A stretch of DNA of 64,000 bases from Cucumis sativus. Lineage: Eukaryota; Streptophyta; Magnoliopsida; Cucurbitales; Cucurbitaceae. A model generated the notes under the pieces. It had not been told where the DNA came from, made no database searches, and saw nothing but the letters and a program-made list of their open reading frames with translations. Location of the stretch: positions 38,798,732 to 38,862,731 of the forward strand of contig NC_026657.2 of assembly GCF_000004075.3 (NCBI RefSeq), given 5' to 3'. The position numbers and the translations under genes were made by a program. Below are positions 1 to 12,800 of the stretch, piece after piece (position 1 is the stretch's first letter; each line of letters opens with the position of its first letter).

Positions 1-997
1 TTCGTCAACCGTGGCTCACATCTCTGGTATTGGCTTAAGAGCCATACCCACAATCTCACACCTATCCGGTCTTAGATCAGTCAATTTGTCCGGCAACCTC
101 ATACGTAACTATTCCTTTTTATATCATTCCGTCACGCTTTTCTCGTTGCTTGGTTTTAATTATTTTTCTTGGCACTGACATGGCTGGTTGGTATTCCAGT
201 TCACATTAACCCTGGATCACTGCCCAAGGGACTGCACACTCTCAATTTGTCCAGGAACAAGATTAGTGTCATTGAAGGGCTCAAAGAATTAACACGACTT
301 CGGATACTGGATCTGAGTTACAATCGCATATCTCGTATAGGACACGGTACTGTTTTGAAAACTTAAAATGTGTTTAAATTCTATATTGTTGGACTTGGTT
401 GATGGTAGAAGGAGGAGAAGGTGTAAATTTTATCAATTTCTGATTGAATGCGTGCATTTGTTTAACTGTGCATCAGGGTTGTCAAACTGTACGATTATCA
501 AGGAACTCTATCTTGCTGGCAACAAGATTAGTGATGTTGAGGGACTGCATCGAATCTTGAAGCTGACAGTTCTCGACCTAAGCTTTAACAAGATTTCAAC
601 CACCAAGTCCCTGGGCCAACTTGTTGCCAACTATAACACTCTGCAAGCTCTTAATCTGTTGGGGAATCCAATTCAAAGTAATGTGAGCGATGACCAGCTA
701 CGCAAGGCAGTTACTGGCCTTCTTCCAAACCTTGTTTATCTAAACAAGCAAGCCATCAAAGCACAGAGAGCTCGAGAAGTTGCAACTGATAGCATTGCCA
801 AAGCTGCACTAGGGAACAGTAGTTGGAGTTCTCGTAGAAGAACAAGGAAAACAAGCCATATACCATCGTCTTCCATTAGTGGGCACAGAAGCACTGCAAG
901 CGTTGCACACAAAGGCAGGCACAGATCAAAAGCGCCAACCGTTCGCCATTCTTCTCTAAAGATATCATCGTCCGCTCTTGCCTCAACAACTCGTTAG
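1..997 (+). CDS. Leucine-rich-repeat protein, outer arm dynein light chain 1-like (3' part of gene)
   Basis: This is the 3' end of a gene that begins before the window. Three exons join in frame: 2-104, 200-346 and 477-997, each with GT/AG borders. The product is a run of SDS22-type leucine-rich repeats such as LRSVNLSGNLI, LHTLNLSRNKIS, IKELYLAGNKIS and LTVLDLSFNKIS. A cap follows (LQALNLLGNPI, then LLPNLVYLNKQAI), and the C-terminal tail of about 80 residues is basic and Ser/Arg-rich (RRRTRKTSHIPSSS). Plant proteins of this make-up are annotated as outer arm dynein light chain 1 proteins. Flowering plants have no motile cilia, so the name describes the fold only; the repeats probably bind a protein partner. 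The gene converges on the PORR gene, with about 450 bp between the two stop codons. The family is fairly sure; the cellular role is unknown. Confidence 0.85.
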
Positions 998-1443
998 ACT
1001 TGGACCTTCCGCCGCCATACAAAAAAGATATTCATTAGGAAGTGTTTTCTGTTCTGTTTTCCGACTTTTTCTATTGTATCACATTGGATATCCTGTTTTT
1101 CCTGTCCATAGAACTACGTTTGTCAATGTTGTTAAGATATTCTCTTTAACCTGAGTGAATTAGTATTCCTTTTCTCAATAGCAAATCGATTTCTTTTGCA
1201 TTTGGTCCATCTTACCAGAATTTAAAGCACGATGTTGTTAATATTGCAGAAAACAACTTAACACAAATCTCAGATTTGATCAATGATTATAGAATATGTT
1301 ACTAATCCCACTTTAAATCAACTCAACAGCTTGAGAATCAGCAAATTACTAAGTATTCACTGAAGAAGATATATATTAAACTCATTGGAGAAACAGAAAC
1401 AGTTCATTCCTGAATCAATATCATTCACCTTCGATACGTGACA
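998..1443. other. Short intergenic space with two converging 3' UTRs
   Basis: The stretch lies between the stop codon of the LRR gene (+) and that of the PORR gene (-). It is AT-rich and has no open frame of note. It most likely holds the 3' untranslated ends of both genes. Confidence 0.6.
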
Positions 1444-2613
1444 TCATTCCATTTTCTGCATTTGAGCATATCTACGCAACTTCTCATTGAAAACCACTTG
1501 AGGGTCTTTATGAATCAAGTCGCCATTTTCATCGTATGCATCCTTCAAGAAAACAACCCAATTCATTTCTGTCCCAGCCAGATAGAAGGTTCTGGGTTGT
1601 TTCAGAAGCATCTGATAAGTATGCTTAGTCAAGCTAAACTCCTCCTTGAACTCCACAATATGATGAATTGAAGCTTTCTTCTCTAATGTCAAGCTCAAGA
1701 ACTCATGCACCACCCCAACTCTGTACTTCTCTGCTTCCAATGTCCAAAGCTCCAGCTTCGATCCGTCTGAATATGGCGAAACCAATGGGAGTGTATTCAA
1801 CAAATTTAGCCTCCTCGTATCATCCATATTCAAATCCAAATCCTTGCCATGTTTCACAGGAAACTTGAACAGCCTTTTCACCTTATCCTCGTTCACCACA
1901 AACTCTCTCTCGAGCTGACTAACAGCCAAAGAAGGGTCCCAATTCACCAATTCCAACACCCTCTTCCCATCATCTTCAACCACAAGTCGGAAGTAATCCG
2001 GATACTGGCTCACTCGATCTCTAAAATCCTCTGGAATTCCAAACACCGACCTGCAACGATAGATTTTCGTCAATGGAATTCGTTTATTCGCCGACATCAT
2101 CAGCAACTTCCTGACAGTTCTAACCCTATCCATCTCCATCGAGTCCATAATCTTCCTCTCTTCCTCCATCAACTCCTCCATGAACTCCGTAAATCCAAAC
2201 CACATTTTCCCATCGGAGTGACGATAGGGTTCGAAAAGAAGCGGATGGCGTTCAATAGATCGAGCGACTTTGCGACCTCTTGGAAAGCCAAGTTCGCGAT
2301 AGAGCTTGCCGGCATCATCGAGACGAAGAACATGCTCCGGCTGCTTGGAGAGAAAATCCTTGGATTTAAAAAGGAATCGGAAGACGGTATCAGTTTGGAG
2401 GATGCGCTCGAAGTGAGAAATGCGATCAGGTTCGGATTGGACGAGCTTGGTTCTAGGGCTATCGTGTTTCTTGCGTTTCTTCCTGAATTTCTTGGGGAGT
2501 TTGGTGACGAGGAAGGAGGTGGAGTATGGAGAAGAATGGCGAAGGAGGTTTGTTAGGGTTAGGGTTTGTCTTTGAGTAGACTTGAGGTTGGTGACGAGAA
2601 GGCGCCAAGCCAT
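1444..2613 (-). CDS. PORR-domain organelle RNA-binding protein
   Basis: The 389-residue single-exon protein starts at the ATG at 2611-2613 (MAWRLLVTNLKS). The frame opens eight codons earlier, but from a GTG. The N-terminus is rich in Arg, Ser and Thr and poor in acidic residues, which fits an organelle targeting peptide; mitochondrion or plastid cannot be decided. From about residue 45 the protein has the features of the plant organelle RNA recognition (PORR, formerly DUF860) family: a basic start (KKFRKKRKKHDSPR), then FLFKSKDFLSKQPEHVLRL, the FPRGRKVARSIERHPLLFE block, IPEDFRDRVSQYPDYFRLV, and the late FSLTKHTYQMLLKQPRTFYL block. Members such as WTF1 and RPD1 bind organellar introns and support group II splicing. 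Older annotation calls relatives 'ubiquitin carboxyl-terminal hydrolase family', which is misleading. A telomere-like hexamer repeat sits in the presequence codons. Confidence 0.92.
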   Translation of the reverse strand: MAWRLLVTNLKSTQRQTLTLTNLLRHSSPYSTSFLVTKLPKKFRKKRKKHDSPRTKLVQSEPDRISHFERILQTDTVFRFLFKSKDFLSKQPEHVLRLDDAGKLYRELGFPRGRKVARSIERHPLLFEPYRHSDGKMWFGFTEFMEELMEEERKIMDSMEMDRVRTVRKLLMMSANKRIPLTKIYRCRSVFGIPEDFRDRVSQYPDYFRLVVEDDGKRVLELVNWDPSLAVSQLEREFVVNEDKVKRLFKFPVKHGKDLDLNMDDTRRLNLLNTLPLVSPYSDGSKLELWTLEAEKYRVGVVHEFLSLTLEKKASIHHIVEFKEEFSLTKHTYQMLLKQPRTFYLAGTEMNWVVFLKDAYDENGDLIHKDPQVVFNEKLRRYAQMQKME

Positions 2614-3648
2614 TACAATTTTGATTTCACAAACCACTTTACTCGACGCCAGGAAGTAAGTATTTCGATTTTTGTTTCCAAATTAAATAAACAACAAAAT
2701 AAATTAAAATATTTACTATCGGTTGGATTACTTCTAATCTAAATTTCAATATTTATTTATTTATATTGATGACCGGACCAATCTATTTTTGATTAGTCCA
2801 ACATAGAACTAGATTGATTTTTTTTTTGTCAACAGTACGTTTGAGTATTCGAACTTCTTCACCTTTGTGTGTATAAATATGGTATACCTGTGACTCAAAC
2901 TTTTTGTGAAAGTTACATGCGTGGATAAATATGGTATTTAGTTAATTTAAAAGAACAAAATAATGTATCAAGTTATCAAAATATCAGTACTAAAACAAAA
3001 ATGGAAGTTTGAAAGTAATAGATTTGGTTGAGTAAAAAGAAGAAACAATATTGCATTACAAATTCTATATACCATGATAGCAGCCAGCTCATAAAGAATA
3101 AAGTCAGGATGGAGCAGGAAAAGAAAAAACAAACAAATTTCTTTATGCATAAAATGGATGCAAAGCATTTTGAATGCTACAGCAAACATCAAGTGCTTAT
3201 TCTTCTTCTTCTTCTTCTTCTTCTTCTTTTTTTTCTTTTTTCTTTTGAATCCCAATTTCACAACCTTTAATCACATTGATGTATAACATTTCATAATAAA
3301 AATGCAAATTTCTACTAATCAAATCAAATCAAATCAAATCCTAGATTTTCTCACTTCTGTGCTCATTTGCATAATTACATTATCCTATTTTTTAGCCTTA
3401 CGGCTTCTTCTATAGCTGGCTATCGTGGTGTGGTGGTTCAATTCCAACAAGTATCAATTTTCTGTCCTCTCTCTTCTTTTCTGTTTCTCTCTTGTTTTTT
3501 TTTTTTTTTCTTTTTTCTATTCTTTTATTTTTTTCAGGAATTTTGATTCTACCTCTCCAAAATATGGTGGAGGGCTCTCCCTATGATGGTGTTCTTCCCA
3601 TCATCCACAGAATGAATATAAATACTTCTTCACCTTCAAAATTTGTGA
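2614..3648. other. PORR promoter and QUA2 3' UTR region
   Basis: The PORR gene reads leftward from here and QUA2 ends here, so the segment should carry the PORR promoter on its left and the QUA2 3' UTR on its right. It is AT-rich. It contains a (CTT)n microsatellite near 3203-3228, five units of ATCAA at 3317-3340 and a T-rich run at 3497-3535. No coding frame is supported; the short frames over the CTT run encode only Leu or Lys homopolymers. Confidence 0.6.
3203..3230. repeat. (CTT)n microsatellite
   Basis: About nine CTT units run without interruption into a T-rich tract, probably inside the 3' UTR of the QUA2 gene. Confidence 0.85.
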
Positions 3649-6600
3649 TCACTTTGCTTGTCTCTTCAAGAAAGGTTTTTGGCAGATCAGCACTCTTTCA
3701 TCATTGTTATCTTCAATTTCTATAACTCGTGCATCCCACTTAAGCTGTGTAGTTACAGTTCGAGCTGACTCAATAAGCGTGGTGGTGTCGCGGATTATCA
3801 CCCAACCCTGGAAAAACCAGCAAATGCATCAACATTAACAACTATCTGGGAAGGTGAAATACAAATGCTATTGATCTCACATAATGACATCTTGCTGTTT
3901 TGCCATGGCCAAGAACACTCCCAAACATAGAATTGATTAGATGGTAATGTTTTAGGACCAAAGTCCCTCATTCTTTGTTCCCATGTAGAGATATTCAAGT
4001 TTTGGGGATTTGTAAATAAAAGGGACTTTGGTGATCAACTAAACCCTAAAAAGCAGTAAAGGAGCAGACTCAGGTATTTTCAGATGTATCAAAATGCAAA
4101 TGCAAACGAATATGCAAATATAGAAATTTTAGATTCTAACTCTCAAGGCCTATCACGGGTAGATTTTGTTATACATGCAATTTATTAAAAATGTTGTTTA
4201 TACATTTAATTATTAGCCCTAAAGGTACAATTACTCAAAAACATATTGTAAAAGAAAAAAAATTGAGTACCTCTGGACGAAGTAACCGATCAATCTCACT
4301 GAATAAATCAAGCATGGAGCACCTTGGCTTCTTAATCGCTTCAAGGGACAGAAGCCCTGCCGCATGAACCAAATCATATGATCTAGGATATGTTGGAAAG
4401 GCCTCGCACCTGAATGGGAGAAGGCAACTAGAAGATAAGAATACAAGAAACTAAAATTCATAACTATGGGGTGATAACAAATAACATTAAAGCCATTGAA
4501 GGATTGGGAGAAAAAATTTAAAGTTTAGAAGAATAGTATTACCAATCGTGCAATACCCCAATGAAACCTCTATCCATTATCATGGGAAGATGATTAGGTC
4601 CGTCTGTTGGTACAACGTTCATAACCCATACAGACTTCCCAGCTTCCAATAATGCAGAATTGAAACCTCCATAATGAGCATTCATATCTAGCACATTTCG
4701 AAGCATGTTGTATGGGGGTAAAGGATCCTCATCACCTGGTCGTTTTGGATGATCTGAGAAGATTAGTGGCGACAAAAGAGACCAATAGTTTTTCACTGCC
4801 ATTTTCCAGTTAAGAGAATCGTCTGCAACATCATCTAAAGCCAATCCTGAAAATATGTCAACTTGAAATGTCAATGAGGTGTAGAATATATACATATTCT
4901 AACGTGAATGTGAGGAGGAAGTGAATATAAGAGTAAAGAATAATGATATCGTCCTAAGGTTCTCTTCGTATTTACCATGCAGAGCCAGTTCACTCTTGTT
5001 CAAATTAGCCCTCGAAGGCCAAGTTTGTCTTTCGTAAATAGGAACCCAACGACGACTTTTTCTTCCCCCTATGCAGTCTTGGAGTGGTCTATAATATGGA
5101 GATTCGATGTCATGACCTTTACCACATATTGGAGGAGACGAATCTGGCTTCCTAAATATAAAAGCAGGAAAAGGCATAATTAGGACTTTCCATTGTATTT
5201 ACATTGACCAATAATCAAGCAACACAGATGAATAAGATTTGAATTCAATGTTGCATAATGTTAAATCCATTCTGTCTCTCATGTCATACCGTGAGCTATA
5301 ACAATTACTTTTACTAGTTTTCTTCCAGACAACAGTTTCATCTTGTTGATTCAACATCTCCCAGCACAGATATTCCACAAAATCCTGAATGAAGTTCCAA
5401 CTTTTCTGGTTCTCTTTTTTGTTAAGAACGCTCTGAGTGTTTGTCAGTGGCGATGTCCACACAAAATACCCACCTGGCTTCAAAACTCTATCAACCTCAA
5501 TCAGGTATCTACCATCTGTTTGGAAAAGGAAAAAAGAATTAAAAGTTTCCTAGCTACAGTATAAACATTGGCACAATGACTGGATCTAATTGAACACAGG
5601 ATGCCACAATATAGTGGACATTTATGACATTCTTGATAACCAAGGTTGTTCTCATTGTATTGACAACTTCTTTTGTGTTGTGCTAGAATACACCACAACA
5701 GGACTAACTGTTTATGAAAAGGATAAAATAACTATTGTATAAATAAAAGCACAATAATATTATTTATAACCCAAGATCAAACTCCTTAGCTTTGAGAAAT
5801 CAGAAACCATTTCAAATTTGCATGATTCCAACTTCTAGTATTAGCCATTAACTAAAATATAGTAATGTTATAGTGAACTAAATTCAACTGAATCTCCTCA
5901 AATGTTAGTTTATGCTATGTGAGATTGTAATTGTTTATTCAACTATTGCAAGACTCTGTTCACGTTCCACCCAAATTTATACTGCAAAATGAAAGAATTC
6001 ATGTTTTGCTCATGCAAGTCGACAAGATAATTCTGCTTAGCAAAAATCCGCTAAAATCAACGTGAAGGAATAACACCCATCAATATCATATAACAAGGTT
6101 CTAAGTTTACCTTTATTGTCCCAGTCAACGCCACATCGTGCACAATGAACCATATCATAGGAAAGAGATGGAAATGGCAATTGTTTTGAAGTAAAAGAAC
6201 CAAGCATTGCAGGAAGACCCCTTTCAAGAGTTAATTGAACCTGACTGCCTGAAGCCTCATAATTTGCTATGCACATCGTTAAGAGATGTTTTGAGAAAAG
6301 ATGTGCTCCAAAACTTCCATAACCACACCCTATATCCAGAATGGTTCTTACCTGCAAATTTTAGGAAGGTGCAACTCGTTGTTAAATATTCAAGCTGGCA
6401 TTATAAAGTTAAAGTAAACGTGTTTTGTCAGCAACATAATTTTTACATGACTCCGTATCTAGCATCACTCTAGTAGACTGTTTAAAACATAAGAGAATGC
6501 AAAAAATTTAAGGCTCTGAAATTAAGTGTATCCTTATAACGATAATTATAGAAGCGAAACAATTTGGACAATCTTTGTCAATTAAATTTTGTTCTCCTTA

Positions 6601-7699
6601 AAATTACAGAAGATAGCACACCTGCCTGTTTATTGTGAGTGAAATAAGAGATACAAAAGAAGTCACTGGTCAAGGTAGAACAGTAAGTGTAGGCCCATTT
6701 GTGTCTCAGCAAGGAAGCATAGAAGATCACAACTGACGAATTGGCTTAAACAAAGCAATGACATACTTACCCCAATTTCTCTGAAATTTGATTCATTTCT
6801 CAGCCCAATCATTTCTGCAATTTGGTGAGAATAATCTTCTACCCCATCAAACATTGGAGACGCAGAACGAAAAGATATTTGTTCTTCCTCTAGCATCATC
6901 ATCCTGTAAGTTAAAAAAAAAAAAAACAATAAATCAAAATGGGATAAACAGAGCTCAATCGAGTAGAGGGTTTTTCCCCTTTCTATGATTAAATTTAAGC
7001 AAACCTTTTGGTCAAGCTTCCTGAGTAAAGGACCTCATTTGCAGTGATTTTCACATTTGACACCCAGATAACATCCCTTCCAGTAGGCCATCTAAGTGGA
7101 ATCTTGTATTTCAAGGGAGGTTGTATCAAACAGTTCAGCGATGAGTTAGGCTCACAATGTCTATCATACTCATCCTCTTGAGAGAGGCTTGAATTGAAGC
7201 AGGGAACATAATTCTCAAACTCGGGCAAACAAAATTCAAGCTCTTTCAACCTTGAAGGACCCAGGGAAATCTCCCCTATATCCCAAAGGTCTGAAACAAG
7301 CTGCTCTTGTAGTCGCCGATAACCATGGAAGATTTGAACTTGGGATGAACCAGAAATGGAGAGTGTCCACCAGAAAGATCCAGTAAGAGCAAGAATAATA
7401 ATCAACACTAAACTGAATCTCAACATTTGCAATATAAATTGTTGCCGACTTCTTGAGTTTCCAACTAAAAAAGAATCGGAAGCAAAGCCATTCTCAGTTC
7501 CACCGTATTTAGAAGGGGAGTTGTCTGGAAGAAGTAGGCGAAACGGTAACCTCGGAGCCAAATTTCCTCCATGATCCAAAGAACCTTTTCTGTCCACCTC
7601 TTCCTTATCAGTTTTGTCTTTCATTTGAGAGTCCCATTTATCATCTCCATGACCATGTACCTTAACACCGGACGCACCTCGATGCAAAGGCCTGGACAT
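3649..7699 (-). CDS. QUA2: Pectin methyltransferase QUASIMODO2 (TSD2/OSU1 type)
   Basis: Eight coding exons on the minus strand join with all phases consistent: 7699-7005, 6903-6771, 6351-6111, 5515-5290, 5151-4976, 4846-4543, 4409-4271 and 3807-3649. Together they give about 690 residues. The protein is a Golgi type II membrane protein. A basic, glycine-rich cytosolic tail of about 90 residues comes first, then one membrane span at about 91-113 ([13 protein letters not shown]). The luminal DUF248 methyltransferase domain carries the SAM motif [15 protein letters not shown] near residue 280, [28 protein letters not shown] and the end RLLRPEGWVIIRD. In Arabidopsis, QUA2 (TSD2/OSU1) acts in homogalacturonan synthesis and cell adhesion. 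I prefer QUA2 over the shorter paralogues QUL1 and QUL2 (about 605 residues) because of the length, the long N-terminus beginning [14 protein letters not shown], and the neighbours. It is very likely intact. Confidence 0.93.
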
Positions 7700-8600
7700 T
7701 TTCTACGGTGGTAACCTCAAAATCAACTGAAACACATCAAAATTCATAGAATCAAATTCAATTCAAATATCAATTCAGAAACACAGCAGAAAAAAATTGC
7801 AGTGTAAATCATTAATACAGAAAAACCAATTCATTTACACTAACTCGACAAGATTCAAATAAGATCCAGATATCACCAATACTGAAAGCAACACAAGCTC
7901 GCCATCATCCAAAAATCAGAATTAAAAAATAAAATAATAGACCCAAAACGACATCATCTTCTAAGATCCGCATCACCAACTCAAAGCATCAGATCAAGAA
8001 AACTAGTAGCACCACAAGTGGATAAGGATTCAAGATCGACCCAACAAGAAATGGAAACAAGCAAAACGTCAATATAGTTCCTGAAAACAAAAACATCCAA
8101 ATCAATTCATTTAACAGAGAGCTCCAAAACCCCAGAAACGGACTTGAGTGGCGAGCCTTAAGTTAGTAAACATGTAACATAATTCTTCTCAAATACATTA
8201 TCATTATCCTTCAAACAAACAACAAAGAACCCACCAAGCTACTTCATCCAAAGCAGAGATTAAACCCAAAGATAGTAAGAAAAGGAAGAAAAAGAACAAC
8301 CCAGAAGACAGTTACCTCGAATTAAAGAGTAGAATAATGGGGAACGAACAAAAAAACGAAAAGGGTAGTTCTTAAAGATGATGAAATTGAATTTTAAGAG
8401 AGGATTAAGACACCGACACCCTAAGCCGCCATTGTCGTCTTGTTTTGACCTTGTGGGTATTATTGATTTTTCTTCCCCCCTGTCTCTTCTCTCTTTAACC
8501 CTCCATTGTTGGATTTTAGAAGCAGAGGGAGAAAGAGAATAAGAATATAAGAAGAAGAAGAAGATGAAGATGAAGAGGAAGAGGAGGAGGAGACTGTGTG
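7700..8600 (-). other. QUA2 5' leader with an intron
   Basis: Between the ATG at 7699 and the GA/GT-rich block near 8540-8610 there is no coding frame. On the minus strand, TCGAG followed by GTAACTG at 8315 makes a good donor, and a TTTCAG acceptor lies at 7727-7728. I infer a leader exon from about 8600 to 8316, an intron 8315-7727 and a 27-base second leader piece. The block at 8550-8607 combines (GAA)n, (GGA)n and (GT)n repeats and probably marks the transcription start region. Confidence 0.5.
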
Positions 8601-9822
8601 TGTGTGTATGTGTGAAGTGGGAGAAGGAGGAAATGGAGATTTTGTACAGATCCAATCACGACAACCTTGAAAGCTCTCGTGAAACCAAAAATATTAAAAT
8701 TAAAAAAAAAAATTATATGATTCCCATTTCCTACTCTATATTATTATATTCTTCTAATTTAATATACTTCAAGTTCATGCATTATTAATTCTCTTAATTA
8801 CCTTCCTTAATTATGATTTTGTTAATTTATTATACACTCTCAAGCTCTAACTCTCACTATTTAATTTAACTAATCTCACAGTCAAACTTATTTACAATTT
8901 CATTCCCTTTTTCGTTTACATAAATCTTTTCAATTCCATAATTTCTGTGTGTTTCTTTCTGCGAATCTTTTGTTTTTTTCCCTAATTATATGCTTAGTTC
9001 ATTTATGTTTCAACCTTCAACTACTAACTTTCTTAATTATAAGAGTAAACTCTCATAATTAATTACATTAATACACTCTACTAATCCAATTATTGTTTTC
9101 CCATTTTTAGCTAAACTACCTGCCTTTCTTAATTTTAAATAATTAATCTAGCTTTCCTAATTCTTAGCCGTCCCGTTGTTTTTATCTCTTAGTTTTATAA
9201 AATCGAAATTCGTTGAAAGTAGTAAAATTTAACAAAATATTTACGCTTTAATTTTTGCTCTTTTAAAATGGTATTTAGTAGATTTGTTAGACGTTTAATT
9301 TTGTATTTAATATCTTACATACTTTAAATTTTATGTTTGATATACTAATGTTTTTATATATATATATATAATTCATCTATGTTCTAGACATTGAATTGAA
9401 AGTTTATGTTCGTCGAACGTCAAAGTCTATCTTTGTGTCTACGAACGAGTTGATTTTTTTCATTTGTTCTCATAGGACAATTATCTTATGGGCACCATTT
9501 TGAGAGTGATGGTTATAGAGACAAGCTTGAAAATGTAGATGTCTAATAAATATTTTTTAAAGTTAGATATATATCTAAATAAAGGTGATTTTAAAATTTC
9601 ATGAAATATGTTTATAATTAACATCTTCACACTATTTAATTTATCAATTTATTTTTAAAAAAAGTTTTGGTTATATATAATTTTTTGAACAAATAAATAC
9701 TTTTACTCCATAAATCTTCTTGAAAATATCATTTTTAGTCTCAACAACACTAACAAAAATGGACACTTAATTTAGATAGAGAGAAAAAAATTGCCATAGG
9801 AATTAAATCACTATAGATTTGT

Positions 9823-9864
9823 GGAAACTAAATTATTATTTACGGAAACTAAATTATTATTTAC
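9823..9864. repeat. 21-bp perfect tandem pair
   Basis: Two adjacent identical copies of a 21-bp unit start with ggaaactaaattattattta. This looks like a recent slippage duplication in AT-rich spacer. Confidence 0.85.
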
Positions 9865-12639
9865 TAAACGTTATTGTAATTACATTCGATTTTATACTAA
9901 CCGTAAAATTAGATAAAAACAAATGATAGATTTTGAACTCGAACTTATAAGAAGTATTGTCTAATTTTAATAGGCTTACGTATATTTGATCTCACTTTAT
10001 TTTTATTTCTAAGTTTGAAATTTAAAGAATATGATTTGTATTATTTGTTTTTAGTCAAAATATTGATTAGATATTGTTTTGTGGGAAACCAAGTGTTTGA
10101 TGAGCTCCCCACTCATTTTTCCTACATTATATTAAACTAAACAAATATATTTTCTGATAGATTGAAAAAACGTTATACATTACTAACGGTTTAGATAGAA
10201 AAAAATCAATACAAATCGATTATGAATAGACATATATAAAAGTATACTAGAGTCTTTTAGTGTCTATCAAAATAAAAATTGATAGAAAAGAGAAACTAAT
10301 ACAAATACATCATTAATAAAAGTTAATAAAAGTCTATAATATATTTTTTATTTTCATAAACTATTTTACGTAATTTTTTTAAAAAATTATCTTATAGATC
10401 CTCGGATAGTACATTTTAAAAATAATTTGAATCATATGTAACTTACACACGGCAAATCTAACACTAAATGCAAAAATTTAATAAATTATCGATAAATGTG
10501 CTTCTATTATTATCGATAAATGTGCATTCTTAATAATATAAAAATTATGGTTACTCGAGATCCAAGTATCCATTTTACGAAGCAAGTCTAGAACAATCAA
10601 AATTCGATCGTTTCAACCTAAGCATAGTTTAATTGATTTAAAATCTTACTTACTAAATTAATGAGTAAAACAATGTAATAATTTATAATTTACTTATTTA
10701 TCTATCATAGGCATGTGATAATACAGTTTATAACATCAATTATTCATCAAATAGTTAACTAAAAAACTATATATATATAAAAAAAAAGACCTTTCACATG
10801 TCATTTCCCTGTTACTATTAAACAAATAGTGTAAGCTACTGAGTTCATTATCTTAAGTATAATTTATGTAGTCATTCTTCAAACATATTAAGATGACAAT
10901 TTAATGAAGGTAATTTGAATTGTATACAGATTGATATGATCACCAACTTTGATATAGATATGGGATCAACATTAATATGATGATCACGTGAGAAGTTAAA
11001 GAGGGGGAGGATGATATTGAAAATTGAGTTATTTGAGGAAATATAGGTGTTGATAAACGTTATAAAAATAGTATATAGTATAGTAATTAATATTATATAA
11101 AAAGAGGGATAATTTATTTCACCGACTAATATAAGTAGTAATGAATATTAAAATAGGAAAGAAGGATCTAGCATCCATTTATTTGCTTGTAGAGGGTGCG
11201 GCTATTAATGGCAAAATAATATATACTTAGGAATTAGGGTTACCTCCTAATTAATAATCTTAATCTTAATTCATCCACTTTATTTTAAATTAAACCTAAC
11301 TAATTATCTCACAATAATTGTCCTTTAAAAGCTTAAACTCACTCTTAACTATTATTGAATTGTGAGTTTTAGTTTCATGTAAAAAAAATGACAAGAGTGT
11401 GGAGAAAAAATTTATCAACCATAAATGAGAATTAAAATGTATAAAAGATTTGAAACCCAGGAAATAAAAAGTAGATTTAAAAAGATATTTATTAATACTT
11501 TTTCGTGTAATTAATTTCATTTAAAATGTAGGAAAAAGAAAAAGTAGTTGTTAATTAAATCAACCAAATGCAATATAGTGGCTCTCGATTTGAAAGTTTG
11601 ACAACTAAGGTTTCTCACTGCCAAGTTTAAATTTAATAAAAACAAACAAAAAAACAAAAGGCTAAAATTAAAAAATGGCAACTTGTTTTAGTTATTTAAT
11701 GCTTTTTTCAAAATATATTCAAAAAAAAAAAATTTGAATCTCCACTCGTCTTTGACTCTTTGAGATATGGTGAGAGTCAACGAGAGAACAACGTTTTTTG
11801 CTGAAATTAATTAATTATTTACTTAATTATTATTATTTTTAAAAATTGTTAAACTGCAAGTTTAGGGTTTATATTTGGAAAGCTATTTAATGGATGAAAT
11901 TTAATTGTTTTGATTTAATTTAATATGTATAAAGTGAGAGGTAGAGTTATATAAATAAAAATGTAAATATGAACTGAGAATTAAGTCAAAACACACAACA
12001 CGTAAACTTTTAAAATTTAAGATTTTCTGCTTTTGCCAAAAAAAAAAAGTGCCTTTCTCCGACAAAATTAACGAATACATTTCGTTTTTTTTTCTTCCCA
12101 CGCCCTTTTTCCTTTTCCTAAATGCCCCTTCCCTTCTCATTTTCTTTCCATTTTTCTTTTTCAACTTCTTTTTCTTTACTCTAAACTCAATCAAATTGCC
12201 ATTGTATTGTATGTATTTGAAGATCAACAGATTTCAATAAAATCACCATTTGAAAGAATTATGTACTTTCAAATTTACGAACTAAATTTAAAAATCAATT
12301 TTGATTATTGTATGAATGAGTTTTTGTAATTTATAAACAAAACATCCCTATCAAATTTCATTAAATAGAGAAATTAAATTATATGAATTTTCTTTTCTCA
12401 TTTTGTTTCATGATATATGAGAAACTTCACTAAATCTTTAAAATGTTTGTTTTTTAAACATAAAAATTAAATTATTATATTGACTAAATTTTGGGAAATT
12501 TAAAAAACATGAAGCAGGAGTAGTAAAGCATTAGTTGTTCATATTTTTTTAAAAAAAAATTGTGAGTTGGGAAATTGGAAAAAGGGAAGTTTATTTGTTT
12601 TGTTATTATTATTAATATTTGTGTAAAAGAAGAAGTAGG

Positions 12640-12800
12640 GGGCCCAGGAAGAGACGCGTATGAGGTGTCGGTGAGGGTAAGGGTGAGGTGGCAAAGGAAG
12701 ATGAGATGGTCCCGCCGTGGAAGGAAGAGAGTTTCTTTTTGGGAAATGGGAATGAGTGTGACGTGGCAGTTTCTGTTTCGGTGGACCAAACGCGGGGATC
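12640..12800. promoter_or_regulatory. GC-rich island with an ABRE/G-box-like site
   Basis: The surrounding kilobases are very AT-rich, but this block is GC-rich (gggggcccagg, ggtcccgccgtgg, caaacgcgggg). It contains TGACGTGGCA at 12759-12768, a perfect core for ABRE/C-box binding by bZIP factors. A CT-rich run follows directly (12820-12850), as is common near plant transcription starts. No coding sequence follows. It could be a lone promoter, an enhancer or the 5' end of a non-coding transcript. Confidence 0.3.

Noticed and set aside
1849-2556. 235-residue open frame on the plus strand opposite the PORR gene
   Set aside because: Antisense shadow of the PORR coding sequence; the PORR frame has the family motifs.
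2968-3261. 97-residue minus-strand frame rich in Lys
   Set aside because: It is mainly the translation of the (CTT)n microsatellite.
8260-8655. 131-residue minus-strand frame over the QUA2 leader
   Set aside because: It is a low-complexity Leu/Phe/Ser translation of repeat-rich leader DNA and is better explained as non-coding leader.
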